Source: Antedon mediterranea (taxonomy: Eukaryota > Echinodermata > Crinoidea > Comatulida > Antedonidae). From it: DNA of 60,000 nucleotides. The stretch spans positions 3,102,001 through 3,162,000 of the forward strand of contig NC_092672.1 in assembly GCF_964355755.1 (NCBI RefSeq), given 5' to 3'. The position numbers were made by a program, and so were the translations under genes. This document shows positions 12,254 to 25,800 of the stretch, one piece after another (positions within the stretch are counted from its first letter, which is position 1; each line of letters opens with the position of its first letter). The notes under the pieces are model-generated. The model was not told the DNA's origin and did no database searches. It saw nothing but the letters and a program-made list of their open reading frames with translations.

Positions 12254-13256
12254 TATATCATACTGTATTGTAGACTTGCCCCAAGTCTGTATTATATTTT
12301 TTTTTATTTATTTGTTTTTATTTCGACCGCGATTTTTGTCTGAAAATACAGACTTGTGAAACACGTATAGAAATCGATTTGCAGACCGCAAACATACGAT
12401 AAGAATGACGTAGGTTATCATACCGTATTTGGCTATATGGGGCGGGCGGTATGTAAATATGGATTTCGAATCAACCAATGATCATTTTGTTTCAAAATGA
12501 AAGAGATCGAGTACGTAGGCCTACCAGTGCTTAATGTACGATCGAGACTGTTGAAATATAAAATAGTAATGCCAAGTTGTTTTGTTTATTAATTGTTTAG
12601 TCCTTGGCCTAGGCCTCTTTCGTAGGTCCTACTCAACTCGCACGTATGACCTGCCAAATAAAACGCCAATGAAGTAGGCCTACATACCACCGGCACACAA
12701 CAGGGCTACACCACCACACAGAACAGGACAGGGTCTGGGTGGGAATTAAATCAAAATTATCTCCGCGTAATAAATGATCCATTCAATGTTTGATTTGCGG
12801 AGAAGCTAGCCTATCATATATCAAGACGAGTTTTCATGTTTCAAAGATCCCATCAAATGTTTACCAGACTACTAGGCATATAAAATAATTTCTAGCCTTC
12901 AGAACTTTCATAAATGTACCAAAGTACACATTGTCTAAACGTAACATAGCGCATGCGCATCATCTTAGTTGTTGAGTCTTTGAAATTCTTAAATATGAAT
13001 ATTTAAACGGTGTACGAGAGAGTAGCCAATCGCATGCAGCTGAAACTAGTCAACCGGATAATCGTATGCACCAAGAATTCTTGGTGTCAAACCACGTGAC
13101 TTGTGCGTGTTTCCCCAGACGGAATATCCAAAATCAAGTAGTATACGTATGAAACGCCATATGTGCAAAAATATTTATCTTTTAACTAATATTAAGACAA
13201 AACTCCGTCTGGAACCCAGACTAACTGTATTGCTATACAGTAGTCTTTTTTTTGTT
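12254..13256. other. Interior of the large hAT-like element
   Basis: Non-coding. It includes an 18-bp perfect palindrome CACCAAGAATTCTTGGTG near 13,068. No gene is seen. Confidence 0.5.
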
Positions 13257-15450
13257 ATCACGTGACATACAATTTCCAGAATTCATTTTCATTTATCCAC
13301 TATATAAACTGTACAACCACGGACACTCCAGAAAAGAAAATATGATCGAAATTTGCAGAAAGAAGCAATATTATAAAACACTATTTCAAAGTTCGGAACG
13401 TTCGTAATTTTTACGGAAATTCCCCCAACTATTACGGACGTAGAGAAATGAAGACACATAGGGGCTAGGGTACTACGAATGATGGGGAATCCCTGGCAAA
13501 ATGTAATGATTATGGCTAAATCAACGACCCGTGTGACGGGGGTTTACCACGATCACAGTGTGTAGTGGCACTTCTCACGCACACAAGCAATCCAAACAGA
13601 CAACAAACACAACAAAAACGCTAGTTTTCCAACCCTGAACTTCTATAACGTTAATGATTAATATAAATATATGATGAAATGGGATCTAAATTTTAATTTA
13701 GTGGCAGAAAAAAATATTTAATATGAAATTAAAGGTGTTGCCCGGGCAACTGGGGCAACACCCCTGCGTCCGCCCCTACTGTATAGTCAAGTGCCTATGA
13801 AAATTATCCCGTTAGGCCTACATTTTATTAAAACGTATTACTATTAAAATATTAACAATGCTGCAGCATTTCATGACCCTTGTTGTTTTATTTGCTTTCC
13901 CGTCGATGATTCTCATAAACAAATCGCGATGACAAAAGAGGTGTTTTGTTTTTTTCAAATCACTAAAATATATAATGTAATGATGATCGAGCCGGACCGC
14001 TAATTTTTAAATGATCGTTTAAACCACCAGGTCGTTGAATATGCCGTGATTTTAATTGTCAAAAACATGATGTCAGTCGATGGCTCGGAGTTTCGATAAA
14101 TCTCGCGTCGCATGTGTTGCGTGGTGGTGGAAAACACTCTCAGCAAGTTTGCTTCATTAATATGCATGAGACTCTGTGACGACCCGCTTTAACGTGACGT
14201 CATTTTACTTTAGCTGCATGTGATCGAAGAATTGAAGTAGTCGTCACCGCGATCGACCCGGCGCGCGTGTAAGAAAATAATACCGGCGGCCTAGGCTAGG
14301 ACAAGTTTATAAAAGCTGAAAAACATCGTCGCGTTGTAAAAATGTAGATGTAAAGTACAGGCAAGTTGTTAGCTTGCTTTTGGTACCCTCTAGGTAAGTA
14401 GGCCTATCAGCTGCATGTTCCACATGTCGTAATTTGCGAGCTTTAGAGTGTTTGGTAAATGACATTATGAGATGTTTGTAAATCGTTTTAAACGACTTAC
14501 AATGCGCTAGAACGCCAAAATTTCCAGGGGCCCTCGGCCCCTGGACCCCCACCGGGGACCCTTGGCGGCCCCCCTGGCCCCCTGCCAATGTTTGCTCGCT
14601 TCGCTCGCAAAGCTACGCCACCCCTATTTCAATATCCTGGATCCGCCCCTGATCATGATGACGGTGAAGATTCCAGTTTTAACATGTAATTATTAAAAAA
14701 CACTATAGCAAATTAGTAAAAGGTATAAAATAATGAATGTCGACTGGAGAAAGACAATGGAACAATATGAGAATTGTTTGAAGGTACTTGCTTGGCGAAA
14801 TCAAATGTATATAAAGTTTGCAGTAGGCCTACCCACGTACGCGTATATATGAGTTCTGAAATGAATGAATTGTTGGGTTTCTCGACGTTTCAATCATTAA
14901 TTTACTTTGATCATTCTGTTTGTGAAAATCAGAAAACAAACTCCTCTCTTAAGCAAGACGCGGATCATAATTATCTATGAACATCAAAGCATAATTGATC
15001 GAAACGTTGATAAACTCACGTCATTTTCAGAACCAAATAGGTTACCGTACGTTTTATTTTAAAATTCTATTATGATCTTGACATTTAAATCGAGGATTCT
15101 GTGTGTTTTTCTAAAAATAGTTTAGTGTAAGTTTGAGTGAATAAGTATAGACTTCAGTAATCCTATTGTGTATCTACAGAAAGACCTACACCAGACTGTG
15201 GAATAGCTTTTGTGACGTCATGGCAAAAGTCAATAGCGACATGTGATCGTGATATTAAAGTTGACCTAAGGGGTGAAGTTGCTTCCAAATGAATATTGGA
15301 ATAATATTGATAGTTCTTTTGCAATTTATATTTTTGTATAAGTGTTTTTGGATACAATCATCAATCTACCTACCATAAAAATTATTATCTGCAAAGACGA
15401 ATTGCAATTTTGTTATTACGTGTCGGATACGTGTTTGTTTGTTTGTTCGA

Positions 15451-15687
15451 TACAATCAACATACCAAGGATTACCCATAGATCTAAGATTTCCAATGGGA
15501 TTACAATCAAAATACCAAGGATTACCCATAGATCTAACAGCTTTCCAATGGGTACAATCAACATACCAAGGATTACCCATAGATCTAAGCTTTCCAATGG
15601 GATACAATCAACATACCAAGGATTACCCATAGATCTAAGCTTTCCAATGGGATACAATCAACATACCAAGGATTACCCATAGATCTA
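15451..15687 (-). repeat. About 50-bp tandem repeat in LINE 3' region, 5 copies
   Basis: Units carry ACAATCAACATACCAAGGAT, then TACCCATAGATCTAAG and TTTCCAATGGG. The duplicated unit has six copies at 22,306-22,597, so copy number has changed since duplication. They lie just past the ORF2 end on the minus strand, that is in the LINE 3' UTR. Confidence 0.85.
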
Positions 15688-15884
15688 GAAGAGCTTACCA
15701 ATAGGGTCCTTATAACAAAATAGACAATTTCACAAAAATATAACAACAGTTCACAATACATCAGTCTCGCTATGCACATTACTAAGATAAAGCTTTATAG
15801 CACTTTTACTCATTAAGTGTTTTTATACCTTTTATGTTTGATGGAAGATTATTCCAATCTTTAATATAGTATGGTAATAAAATA
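15688..15884 (-). mobile_element. LINE ORF2 C-terminal remnant, copy 1
   Basis: On the minus strand, directly after the satellite array, the frame reads YRSTPIRYTYHDVDYSILLP, then YYIKDWNNLPSNIKGIKTLN. This is the typical end of CR1/L2-type ORF2. A frameshift follows, then SKSAIKLYLSNVHSETDVL and a stop. Confidence 0.75.
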
Positions 15885-17467
15885 GAGTAATCTACATCAT
15901 GGTATGTATATCTTATAGGCGTGGACCTATAATAGTGGAATCTACATCATGGTATATCTTATAGGCGAGGACCTATAATAGTGTAATCTACATCATGGTA
16001 TATCTTATAGGCGTGGACCTATAATAGTGTAATCTACATCATGGTATATCTTATAGGCGTGGACCTATAATAGTGTAATCTACATCATGGTATATCTTAT
16101 AGGCGTGGACCTATAATAGTGTAATCTACATCATGGTATATCTTATAGGCGTGGACCAATAATAGAGTAATCTACATCATGGTATATCTTATAGGCGTGG
16201 ACCTATAATAGTGTAATCTACATCATGGTATATCTTATAGGCAAGGACCTATAATAGTGTAATCTACATCATGGTATATTTTATAGGCGTGGACCTATAA
16301 TAGTGTAATCTACATCATGGTATATCTTATAGGCGTGGACCAATAATAGAGTAATCTACATCATGGTATATCTTATAGGCGTGGACCTATAATAGTGTAA
16401 TCTACATCATGGTATATCTTATAGGCAAGGACCTATAATAGTGTAATCTACAACATGGTATATCTTATAGGCGTGGACCTATAATAGTGGAATCTACATC
16501 ATGGTATATCTTATAGGCGTGGACCTATAATAGTGTAATCTACATCATGGTATATTTTATAGGCGTGGACCTATAATAGTGTAATCTACATCATGGTATA
16601 TCTTATAGGCGAGGACCTATAATAGTGTAATCTACATCATGGTATATCTTATAGGCGTAGACCTATAATAGTGTAATCTACATCGTGGTATATCTTATAG
16701 GCGTGGACCTATAATAGTGTAATCTACATCATGGTATATCTTATAGGCGTGGACCTATAATAGTGGAATCTACATCATGGTATATCTTATAGGCGTGGAC
16801 CTATAATAGTGTAATCTACATCATGGTATATCTTATAGGCGTGGACCTATAATAGTGTAATCTACATCATGGTATATCTTATAGGCGTGGACCTATAATA
16901 GTGGTATCTACATCATGGTATGTATATCTTATAGGCGTGGACCTATAATAGTGGAATCTACATCATGGTATATCTTATAGGCGTGGACCAATAATAGAGT
17001 AATCTACATCATGGTATATCTTATAGGCGAGGACCTATAATAGTGTAATCTACATCATGGTATATCTTATAGGCGTGGACCAATAATAGAGTAATCTACA
17101 TCATGGTATATCTTATAGGCGAGGACCTATAATAGTGTAATCTACATCATGGTATATCTTATAGGCGTGGACCAATAATAGAGTAATCTACATCATGGTA
17201 TATCTTATAGGCGTGGACCTATAATAGTGTAATCTACATCGTGGTATATCTTATAGGCGAGGACCTATAATAGTGTAATCTACATCATGGTATATCTTAT
17301 AGGCGTGGACCTATAATAGTGTAATCTACATCATGGTATATCTTATAGGCGAGGACCTATAATAGTGTAATCTACATCGTGGTATATCTTATAGGCGAGG
17401 ACCTATAATAGTGGAATCTACATCATGGTATATCTTATAGGCGTGGACCTATAATAGTGGAATCTAC
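15885..17467. repeat. 46-bp satellite array 1 (about 34 monomers)
   Basis: Monomers begin TAATCTACATCATGGTATAT, followed by CTTATAGGCGTGGACCTATA and ATAGTG. A 50-bp form has an extra TGTA (GGTATGTATATC). Each holds a 7-bp stem (TTATAGG and CCTATAA) around a 6-nt loop. The array ends at the tandem-duplication junction. Monomer order matches the start of array 2. Confidence 0.95.
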
Positions 17468-17536
17468 ATCACGTGACATACAATTTCCAGAATTCATTTT
17501 CATTTATCCACTATATAAACTGTACAACCACGGACA

Positions 17537-18596
17537 GGCCCGTAGCCAGGGGGGGTTTTTATGGTTCGGGCGAACCCCCCCCCCCCCTCCCCCCCCCCTT
17601 TACAGCGAACCCCCCTTAACCAACTGCAAACCCACATCCCCGACATGCCCAATACCTCACCCTCATCTCCAAAAATCCTCCAAATACGTGCCCCACAGTA
17701 CAAAAAGTTGTTTGTAAATTGAAAAATTCGTAAACTTGTTCGTGAACCTTCTTCTCTGTATGAGCGTCAACTAGTGATACGTGTCTGTAAATTTCTAAAA
17801 GCTTTTAACCTGAAAAATAAATGTTTGGTCCCTGCATGTAACATGATATTGACGCGTCTCATAGCGAGCTGGCGCACGAACGATTCGTACAAAGGACACC
17901 GCCAGACAAACTGCGTACCTATAATTGTTTAGATCACTGGCAGTCAGGCAGCATGCATAAAGTATATAGCCTTCCGACGTACATCAGTATTTATGTGTGA
18001 CTATGAAGTATAATGACGTATCATAGAGGATTATAGTGAATATTAATATTTTACACTATAATATCTATGGTATCAAGTACTGTAGTTCACATTATGGCAT
18101 CCGATTATTTTTTTCTAGACCACCAGCCGATACTTACTAAAATGTATCAATATCACCTATTTACATATTTATATTCCTCAACAAATTTCTGTAAATAAAT
18201 ATTATAGATAGAGCTAGCAAATAGCATTTGCCTTCGCCCAGTGTGCTTTTTTCGGGGCTGCTCCTAGATATACGTTCGCATTGAACTTGAACGCAAAACA
18301 AAATACGGAGTAAATGATCAAACAATCGGCGGTTCCGCACAGAGCACGCGCATCTAACATACGGCAACAAATAGTTATCGTCATTTAAATTATCGACGTG
18401 TTTGAGGAGGAGGAAAAACGTACGATCTTTTTGCTCATTGGTTATATAGCATGCTGCACGAGAGTGTCTTTTCCGGCCATCTAGGGGTGTCATTTAACAA
18501 AATTCGCTTCGCATCAGGCTGGGGGAGGGGGGAGGGGGGTTGACCCAAATATTTAGTGTCCGAACCCCCCCTTGACAGATCCTGGCTACGGCCCTG
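17537..18596 (-). mobile_element. hAT-like non-autonomous element, copy 2
   Basis: Ends GGCCCGTAGCCAGG and CCTGGCTACGGCCCTG, flanked by CACGGACA at 17,529-17,536 and 18,597-18,604. The sister unit at 13,3xx has the uninterrupted target ACAACCACGGACACTCC, so this is an insertion after the tandem duplication. It is inverted relative to the copy at 11.2 kb. Confidence 0.85.
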
Positions 18597-19638
18597 CACG
18601 GACACTCCAGAAAAGAAAATATGATCGAAATTTGCAGAAAGAAGCAATATTATAAAACACTATTTCAAAGTTCGGAACGTTCGTAATTTTTACGGAAATT
18701 CCCCCAACTATTACGGACGTAGAGAAATGAAGACACATAGGGGCTAGGGTACTACGAATGATGGGGAATCCCTGGCAAAATGTAATGATTATGGCTAAAT
18801 CAACGACCCGTGTGACGGGGGTTTACCACGATCACAGTGTGTAGTGGCACTTCTCACGCACACAAGCAATCCAAACAGACAACAAACACAACAAAAACGC
18901 TAGTTTTCCAACCCTGAACTTCTATAACGTTAATGATTAATATAAATATATGATGAAATGGGATCTAAATTTTAATTTAGTGGCAGAAAAAAATATTTAA
19001 TATGAAATTAAAGGTGTTGCCCGGGCAACTGGGGCAACACCCCTGCGTCCGCCCCTACTGTATAGTCAAGTGCCTATGAAAATTATCCCGTTAGGCCTAC
19101 ATTTTATTAAAACGTATTACTATTAAAATATTAACAATGCTGCAGCATTTCATGACCCTTGTTGTTTTATTTGCTTTCCCGTCGATGATTCTCATAAACA
19201 AATCGCGATGACAAAAGAGGTGTTTTGTTTTTTTCAAATCACTAAATATATAATGTAATGATGATCGAGCCGGACCGCTAATTTTTAAATGATCGTTTAA
19301 ACCACCAGGTCGTTGAATATGCCGTGATTTTAATTGTCAAAAACATGATGTCAGTCGATGGCTCGGAGTTTCGATAAATCTCGCGTCGCATGTGTTGCGT
19401 GGTGGTGGAAAACACTCTCAGCAAGTTTGCTTCATTAATATGCATGAGACTCTGTGACGACCCGCTTTAACGTGACGTCATTTTACTTTAGCTGCATGTG
19501 ATCGAAGAATTGAAGTAGTCGTCACCGCGATCGACCCGGCGCGCGTGTAAGAAAATAATACCGGCGGCCTAGGCTAGGACAAGTTTATAAAAGCTGAAAA
19601 ACATCGTCGCGTTGTAAAAATGTAGATGTAAAGTACAG

Positions 19639-21268
19639 GGTTCTAGGACACCTACCCCCTAGACAGGTACCCCCCGGATGTTTACCACCCGGACAACTAC
19701 CCCCTTAGGACAACTACCCCCCGGACAACTACCCCCCGGACAACTACCCCCTTAGGACAACAACCCCCTTAGGATAACAACCCCCCGGACAACCACCCCC
19801 TTAGGACAACTACCCCCTTAGGATAACTACCCCCCGGTCAACTACCCTCCGGTCAACTACCCCCTCCCCCAATCCAAAAGTAGACAAATATATAGGACCG
19901 GTTTCTGTAAAAATGAAATCATCTGTTTTTAACGGGTGTTTCGAAACTAGAGACCCGAGACCAGAGACCTGACACGAGACCCAATACGAAAAGGGAGACC
20001 TATATTTGGGTCTCCCTTTTCGTATATTAGGGTCTCCCTTTTCGTATAGTGTGGTCTCTCTTTTCGTATAGTGGGGTCTCCCTTTTCTTATAGTGGGTCT
20101 CCCTTTTCGTATATTTAGGTCTCCCATTTCGTATTTTTGGGTCTCCCTTTTCGTATATTTGGTCTCCCTTTTCGTATATTTAGGTCTCCCTTTTCGTATA
20201 TTAGGGTCTCCCTTTTCGTATAGTGGGGTCTCCCTTTTCGTATAGTGGGGTCTCCCTTTTCGTACGTGGGTCTCCCTTTTCGTATATTTAGGTCTCCCTT
20301 TTCGTATTGGGTCTCGGGTCTCTGGTCTCTGGTCTCGGGTCTCTAGTTTCGAAACACCCGTTTTTAACCGATTATTCTGTTTAACAGCACGCTAGACCCT
20401 AGATGTGCTAGATTTAAAGTACCGTATTTATTGAAAAAACGGCCTGGGCTGTTTATTGTTTAGGTGGTTTTTAGATGGACATTTATTGGAAGAAAGTTGT
20501 TTATTCAATGGGAGAGGGTATAATCTAATGGAAATAGACGCCGATTATTCCATATGATGTTTCATGGGAGTGACATGGTCACCGTTTATTTGAGGGGAAT
20601 TTATTTAAAGATCGACGTTTATTCGGTGAGTGAACATTGAGGTCAAATATCAAAAGTGATATTATTCTTCAAGTGTACAAAAATACATATATGACAAATT
20701 TGAGACAAAAATTAAGTGGTTATCGAAGCATTGTCCTGACGCAAAAATTATTATTATTATTAGCGAACCCAGTCTTTACAGTAAATACATGGAGTACTAT
20801 ATAATACGTTCGACTATCCTATGATCATGTGTGACAATCTTCAGTTTATACCACCAGGCTATATTTATGTTCAATCTTTTACTTTTGTTTACAATAATGA
20901 ATAGTAATTCGTCAAAGTAACGAATTAAAATATAGTTATTAATTAATAGTTGCAGAGTCAGGGTTGTTGAATGGTCTGGGTGGTTAGGGTGTTCTAAAGG
21001 GATAGTTTTCTGGGTGGTAATTGTCCGGGGGGTAATTGTCCGGGGGGTAATTGTTCCTAGGGGGTAATTGTCCGGGGGGTAGTTGTCCAGGGGGTAGTTG
21101 TCCTAAGGGGGTTTTTGTCCTAAGGGGGTAGTTGTCCGGGGGGTATTTGTCCGGGGGGTAGTTGTCCTAAAGGGGTAGTTGTCCTAAGGGGGTAGTGGTC
21201 CAGGTGGTGGTTGTCCGGGGGGTAGTTGTCCGGGGGGTAAATGTCCAGGGGGTGAATATCCGGATACG
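19639..21268 (-). mobile_element. Terminal-array transposon, element II (1,630 bp), copy 1
   Basis: AAAGTACAG flanks it exactly on both sides (19,630-19,638 and 21,269-21,277), and the sister unit has one uninterrupted AAAGTACAGGCAAG (near 14,355), so this is a 9-bp target duplication. Ends GGTTCTAGGACACC and GAATATCCGGATACG lead into about 240-bp inverted terminal arrays built of CCCCCCGGACAACTA and CCCCTTAGGACAACTA words. No transposase frame is seen. A 9-bp duplication suggests a Mutator-like enzyme acting in trans. It carries element III in its left third. Confidence 0.9.
19934..20359. mobile_element. Terminal-array transposon, element III (426 bp), nested copy 1
   Basis: GTTTTTAAC flanks it at 19,925-19,933 and 20,360-20,368 (9-bp target duplication). 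Inverted ends begin GGGTGTTTCGAAACTAGAGA and continue CCCGAGACC. The inside is an array of about 18-20-bp AATACGAAAAGGGAGACC units, mostly in one orientation. It is non-coding; the RKGRP-type frames it creates are repeat artefacts. Confidence 0.9.
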
Positions 21269-22305
21269 AAAGTACAGGCAAGTTGTTAGCTTGCTTTTGG
21301 TACCCTCTAGGTAAGTATCAGCTGCATGTTCCACATGTCGTAATTTGCGAGCTTTAGAGTGTTTGGTAAATGACATTATGAGATGTTTGTAAATCGTTTT
21401 AAACGACTTACAATGCGCTAGAACGCCCTGGCCCCCAGCCAATGTTTGCTCGCTTCGCTCGCAAAGCTACGCCACCCCTATTTCAATATCCTGGATCCGC
21501 CCCTGATCATGATGACGGTGAAGATTCCAGTTTTAACATGTAATTATTAAAAAACACTATAGCAAATTAGTAAAAGGTATAAAATAATGAATGTCGACTG
21601 GAGAAAGACAATGGAACAATATGAGAATTGTTTGAAGGTACTTGCTTGGCGAAATCAAATGTATATAAAGTTTGCAGTAGGCCTACCCACGTACGCGTAT
21701 ATATGAGTTCTGAAATGAATGAATTGTTGGGTTTCTCGACGTTTCAATCATTAATTTACTTTGATCATTCTGTTTGTGAGAATCAGAAAACAAAACTCCT
21801 CTCTTAAGCAAGACGCGGATCATAATTATCTATGAACATCAAAGCATAATTGATCGAAACGTTGATAAACTCACGTCATTTTCAGAACCAAATAGGTTAC
21901 CGTACGTTTTATTTTAAAATTCTATTATGATCTTGACATTTAAATCGAGGATTCTGTGTGTTTTTCTAAAAATAGTTTAGTGTAAGTTTGAGTGAATAAG
22001 TATAGACTTCAGTAATCCTATTGTGTATCTACAGAAAGACCTACACCAGACTGTGGAATAGCTTTTGTGACGTCACGGCAAAAGTCAATAGCGACATGTG
22101 ATCGTGATATTAAAGTTGACCTAAGGGGTGAAGTTGCTTCCAAATGAATACTGGAATAATATTGATAGTTCTTTTGCAATTTATATTTTTGTATAAGTGT
22201 TTTTGGATACAATCATCAATCTACCTACCATAAAAATTATTATCTGCAAAGACGAATTGCAATTTTGTTATTACGTGTCGGATACGTGTTTGTTTGTTTG
22301 TTCGA

Positions 22306-22597
22306 TACAATCAACATACCAAGGATTACCCATAGATCTAAGATTTCCAATGGGATTACAATCAAAATACCAAGGATTACCCATAGATCTAACAGCTTTC
22401 CAATGGGATTGCAATCAAAATACCAAGGATTACCCATAGATCTAAGATTTCCAATGGGATTACAATCAAAATACCAAGGATTACCCATAGATCTAACAGC
22501 TTTCCAATGGGTACAATCAACATACCAAGGATTACCCATAGATCTAAGCTTTCCAATGGGATACAATCAACATACCAAGGATTACCCATAGATCTAG
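22306..22597 (-). repeat. About 50-bp tandem repeat in LINE 3' region, 6 copies
   Basis: Second copy of the array at 15,451-15,687, with one unit more and a different order of the TTACAATC and TACAATC variants. Confidence 0.85.
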
Positions 22598-22815
22598 AAG
22601 AGCTTACCAATAGGGTCCTTATAACAAAATAGACAATTTCACAAAAATATAACAACAGTTCACAATACATCAGTCTCGCTATGCACATTACTAAGATAAA
22701 GCTTTATAGCACTTTTACTCATTAAGTGTTTTTATACCTTTTATGTTTGATGGAAGATTATTCCAATCTTTAATATAGTATGGTAATAAAATAGAGTAAT
22801 CTACATCATGGTATG
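22598..22815 (-). mobile_element. LINE ORF2 C-terminal end (3' part of the 22.3-30.7 kb LINE)
   Basis: Same coding remnant as at 15.7 kb: YHDVDYSILLPYYIKDWNN and LPSNIKGIKTLN, a frameshift, then SKSAIKLYLSNVHSETDVL and a stop. It completes the ORF2 whose upstream part lies beyond the satellite array at 28.65 kb. Confidence 0.75.
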
Positions 22816-25800
22816 TATATCTTATAGGCGTGGACCTATAATAGTGGAATCTACATCATGGTATATCTTATAGGCAAGGACCTATAATAGTGTAATCTAC
22901 ATCATGGTATATCTTATAGGCGTGGACCTATAATAGTGTAATCTACATCATGGTATATCTTATAGGCGTGGACCTATAATAGTGTAATCTACATCATGGT
23001 ATATCTTATAGGCGTGGACCTATAATAGTGTAATCTACATCATGGTATATCTTATAGGCGTGGACCAATAATAGAGTAATCTACATCATGGTATATCTTA
23101 TAGGCGTGGACCTATAATAGTGTAATCTACATCATGGTATATCTTATAGGCGTGGACCTATAATAGTGTAATTTACATCATGGTATATCTTATAGGCGTG
23201 GACCAATAATAGAGTAATCTACATCATGGTATATCTTATAGGCGTGGACCTATAATAGTGTAATCTACATCATGGTATATCTTATAGGCAAGGACCTATA
23301 ATAGTGTAATCTACATCATGGTATATCTTATAGGCGTGGACCTATAATAGTGGAATCTACATCATGGTATATCTTATAGGCGTGGACCTATAATAGTGTA
23401 ATCTACATCATGGTATATCTTATAGGCGTGGACCTATAATAGTGTAATCTACATCATGGTATATCTTATAGGCGAGGACCTATAATAGTGTAATCTACAT
23501 CATGGTATATCTTATAGGCGTAGACCTATAATAGTGTAATCTACATCGTGGTATATCTTATAGGCGTGGACCTATAATAGTGTAATCTACATCATGGTAT
23601 ATCTTATAGGCGTGGACCTATAATAGTGGAATCTACATCATGGTATATCTTATAGGCGTGGACCTATAATAGTGTAATCTACATCATGGTATATCTTATA
23701 GGCGTGGACCTATAATAGTGTAATCTACATCATGGTATATCTTATAGGCGTGGACCTATAATAGTGGTATCTACATCATGGTATGTATATCTTATAGGCG
23801 TGGACCTATAATAGTGGAATCTACATCATGGTATATCTTATAGGCGTGGACCAATAATAGAGTAATCTACATCATGGTATATCTTATAGGCGAGGACCTA
23901 TAATAGTGTAATCTACATCATGGTATATCTTATAGGCGTGGACCAATAATAGAGTAATCTACATCATGGTATATCTTATAGGCGAGGACCTATAATAGTG
24001 TAATCTACATCATGGTATATCTTATAGGCGTGGACCAATAATAGAGTAATCTACATCATGGTATATCTTATAGGCGTGGACCTATAATAGTGTAATCTAC
24101 ATCGTGGTATATCTTATAGGCGAGGACCTATAATAGTGTAATCTACATTATGGTATATCTTATAGGTGTGGACCTATAATAGTGTAATCTACATCATGGT
24201 ATATATCTTATAGGCGTGGACCTATAATAGTGTAATCTACATCATGGTATATCTTATAGGCGTGGACCTATAATAGTGTAATCTACATCATGGTATATCT
24301 TATAGGCGTGGACCTATAATAGTGGTATCTACATCATGGTATGTATATCTTATAGGCGTGGACCTATAATAGTGGAATCTACATCATGGTATATCTTATA
24401 GGCGTGGACCATTAATAGAGTAATCTACATCATGGTATATCTTATAGGCGAGGACCTATAATAGTGTAATCTACATCATGGTATATCTTATAGGCGTGGA
24501 CCAATAATAGAGTAATCTACATCATGGTATATCTTATAGGCGAGGACCTATAATAGTGTAATCTACATCATGGTATATCTTATAGGCGTGAACCAATAAT
24601 AGAGTAATCTACATCATGGTATATCTTATAGGCGTGGACCTATAATAGTGTAATCTACATCATGGTATATCTTATAGGCGTGGACCTATAATAGTGTAAT
24701 CTACATCATGGTATTATCTTATAGGCGTGGACCTATAATAGTGTAATCTACATCATGGTATATCTTATAGGCGAGGACCTATAATAGTGTAATCTACATC
24801 ATGGTATATCTTATAGGCGTGGACCTATAATAGTGTAATCTACATCATGGTATATCTTATAGGCGTGGACCTATAATAGTGTAATCTACATCATGGTATA
24901 TCTTATAGGCGAGGACCTATAATAGTGTAATCTACATCATGGTATATCTTATAGGCGAGGACCTATAATAGTGTAATCTACATCATGGTATATCTTATAG
25001 GCGTGGACCTATAATAGTGTAATCTACATCATGGTATATCTTATAGGCGAGGACCAATAATAGAGTAATCTACATCATGGTATATCTTATAGGCGTAGAC
25101 CTATAATAGTGTAATCTACATCATGGTATATCTTATAGGCGTGGACCTATAATAGTGTAATCCACATCATGGTATATCTTATAGGCGTGGACCTATAATA
25201 GTGTAATCTACATCATGGTATATCTTATAGGCGTAGACCTATAATAGTGTAATCTACAACATGGTATATCTTATAGGCGTGGACCTATAATAGTGTAATC
25301 TACATCATGGTATATCTTATAGGCGAGGACCTATAATAGTGTAATCTACATCATGGTATATCTTATAGGCGTGGACCTATAATAGTGTAATCTACATCAT
25401 GGTATATCTTATAGGCGTGGACCTATAATAGTGTAATCTACATCATGGTATGTATATCTTATAGGCTTGGACCTATAATAGTGTAATCTACATCATGGTA
25501 TATCTTATAGGCGTGGACCTATAATAGTGTAATCTACATCATGGTATATCTTATAGGCGTGGACCTATAATAGTGTAATCTACATCATGGTATATCTTAT
25601 AGGCGAGGACCTATAATAGTGTAATCTACATCATGGTATATCTTATAGGCGTGGACCTATAATAGTGTAATCTACATCATGGTATATCTTATAGGCGTGG
25701 ACCTATAATAGTGTAATCTACATCATGGTATATCTTATAGGCGAGGACCTATAATAGTGTAATCTACATCATGGTATATCTTATAGGCGTGGACCTATAA

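Larger units (their letters stand above)
9055..14651. mobile_element. 5.6-kb non-autonomous hAT-like element (with nested insertions)
   Basis: Ends are CAGTGGCGGATCTAGG (left) and CCTGGATCCGCCCCTG (right), an imperfect inverted pair of hAT type. The other segmental copy (near 52,340) has uninterrupted ATGCTGAGTCATCATGAGGACGG, which proves insertion. Flanks suggest a 7-8-bp target duplication around ATCATSA. No transposase frame is seen. Inside lie a TTAA-flanked MITE, a second hAT and another possible hAT end pair (CAGGGGCGGTCGCAGG near 9,549 and CCTGCGTCCGCCCCTACTG near 13,785). Confidence 0.7.
13257..17467. repeat. Tandem segmental duplication, unit 1 (4,211 bp)
   Basis: Bases from 13,257 reappear from 17,468 in the same orientation. 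The junction falls inside a satellite monomer, with ATCA shared by both partners (13,257-13,260 and 17,468-17,471). The unit holds the right half of the 9.06-14.65 kb hAT, its flank, the 3' end of a LINE and the first 46-bp array. Unit 2 carries two later insertions (17,537-18,596 and 19,639-21,268). Confidence 0.85.

Noticed and set aside
9055-14651. Autonomous hAT transposase
   Set aside because: No frame with hAT dimerisation or catalytic motifs is seen; only short frames are present.
19650-19860. CCCC-rich array as telomeric or G-quadruplex DNA
   Set aside because: Words are 15-17 bp, in inverted orientation at the two ends of an element with a 9-bp target duplication, so they are transposon termini. 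Quadruplex formation stays possible but is not needed to explain them.
19810-20127. RKGRP-rich open frame (also at 46,044-46,361)
   Set aside because: It translates the element III array and crosses its end, and has no coding context.
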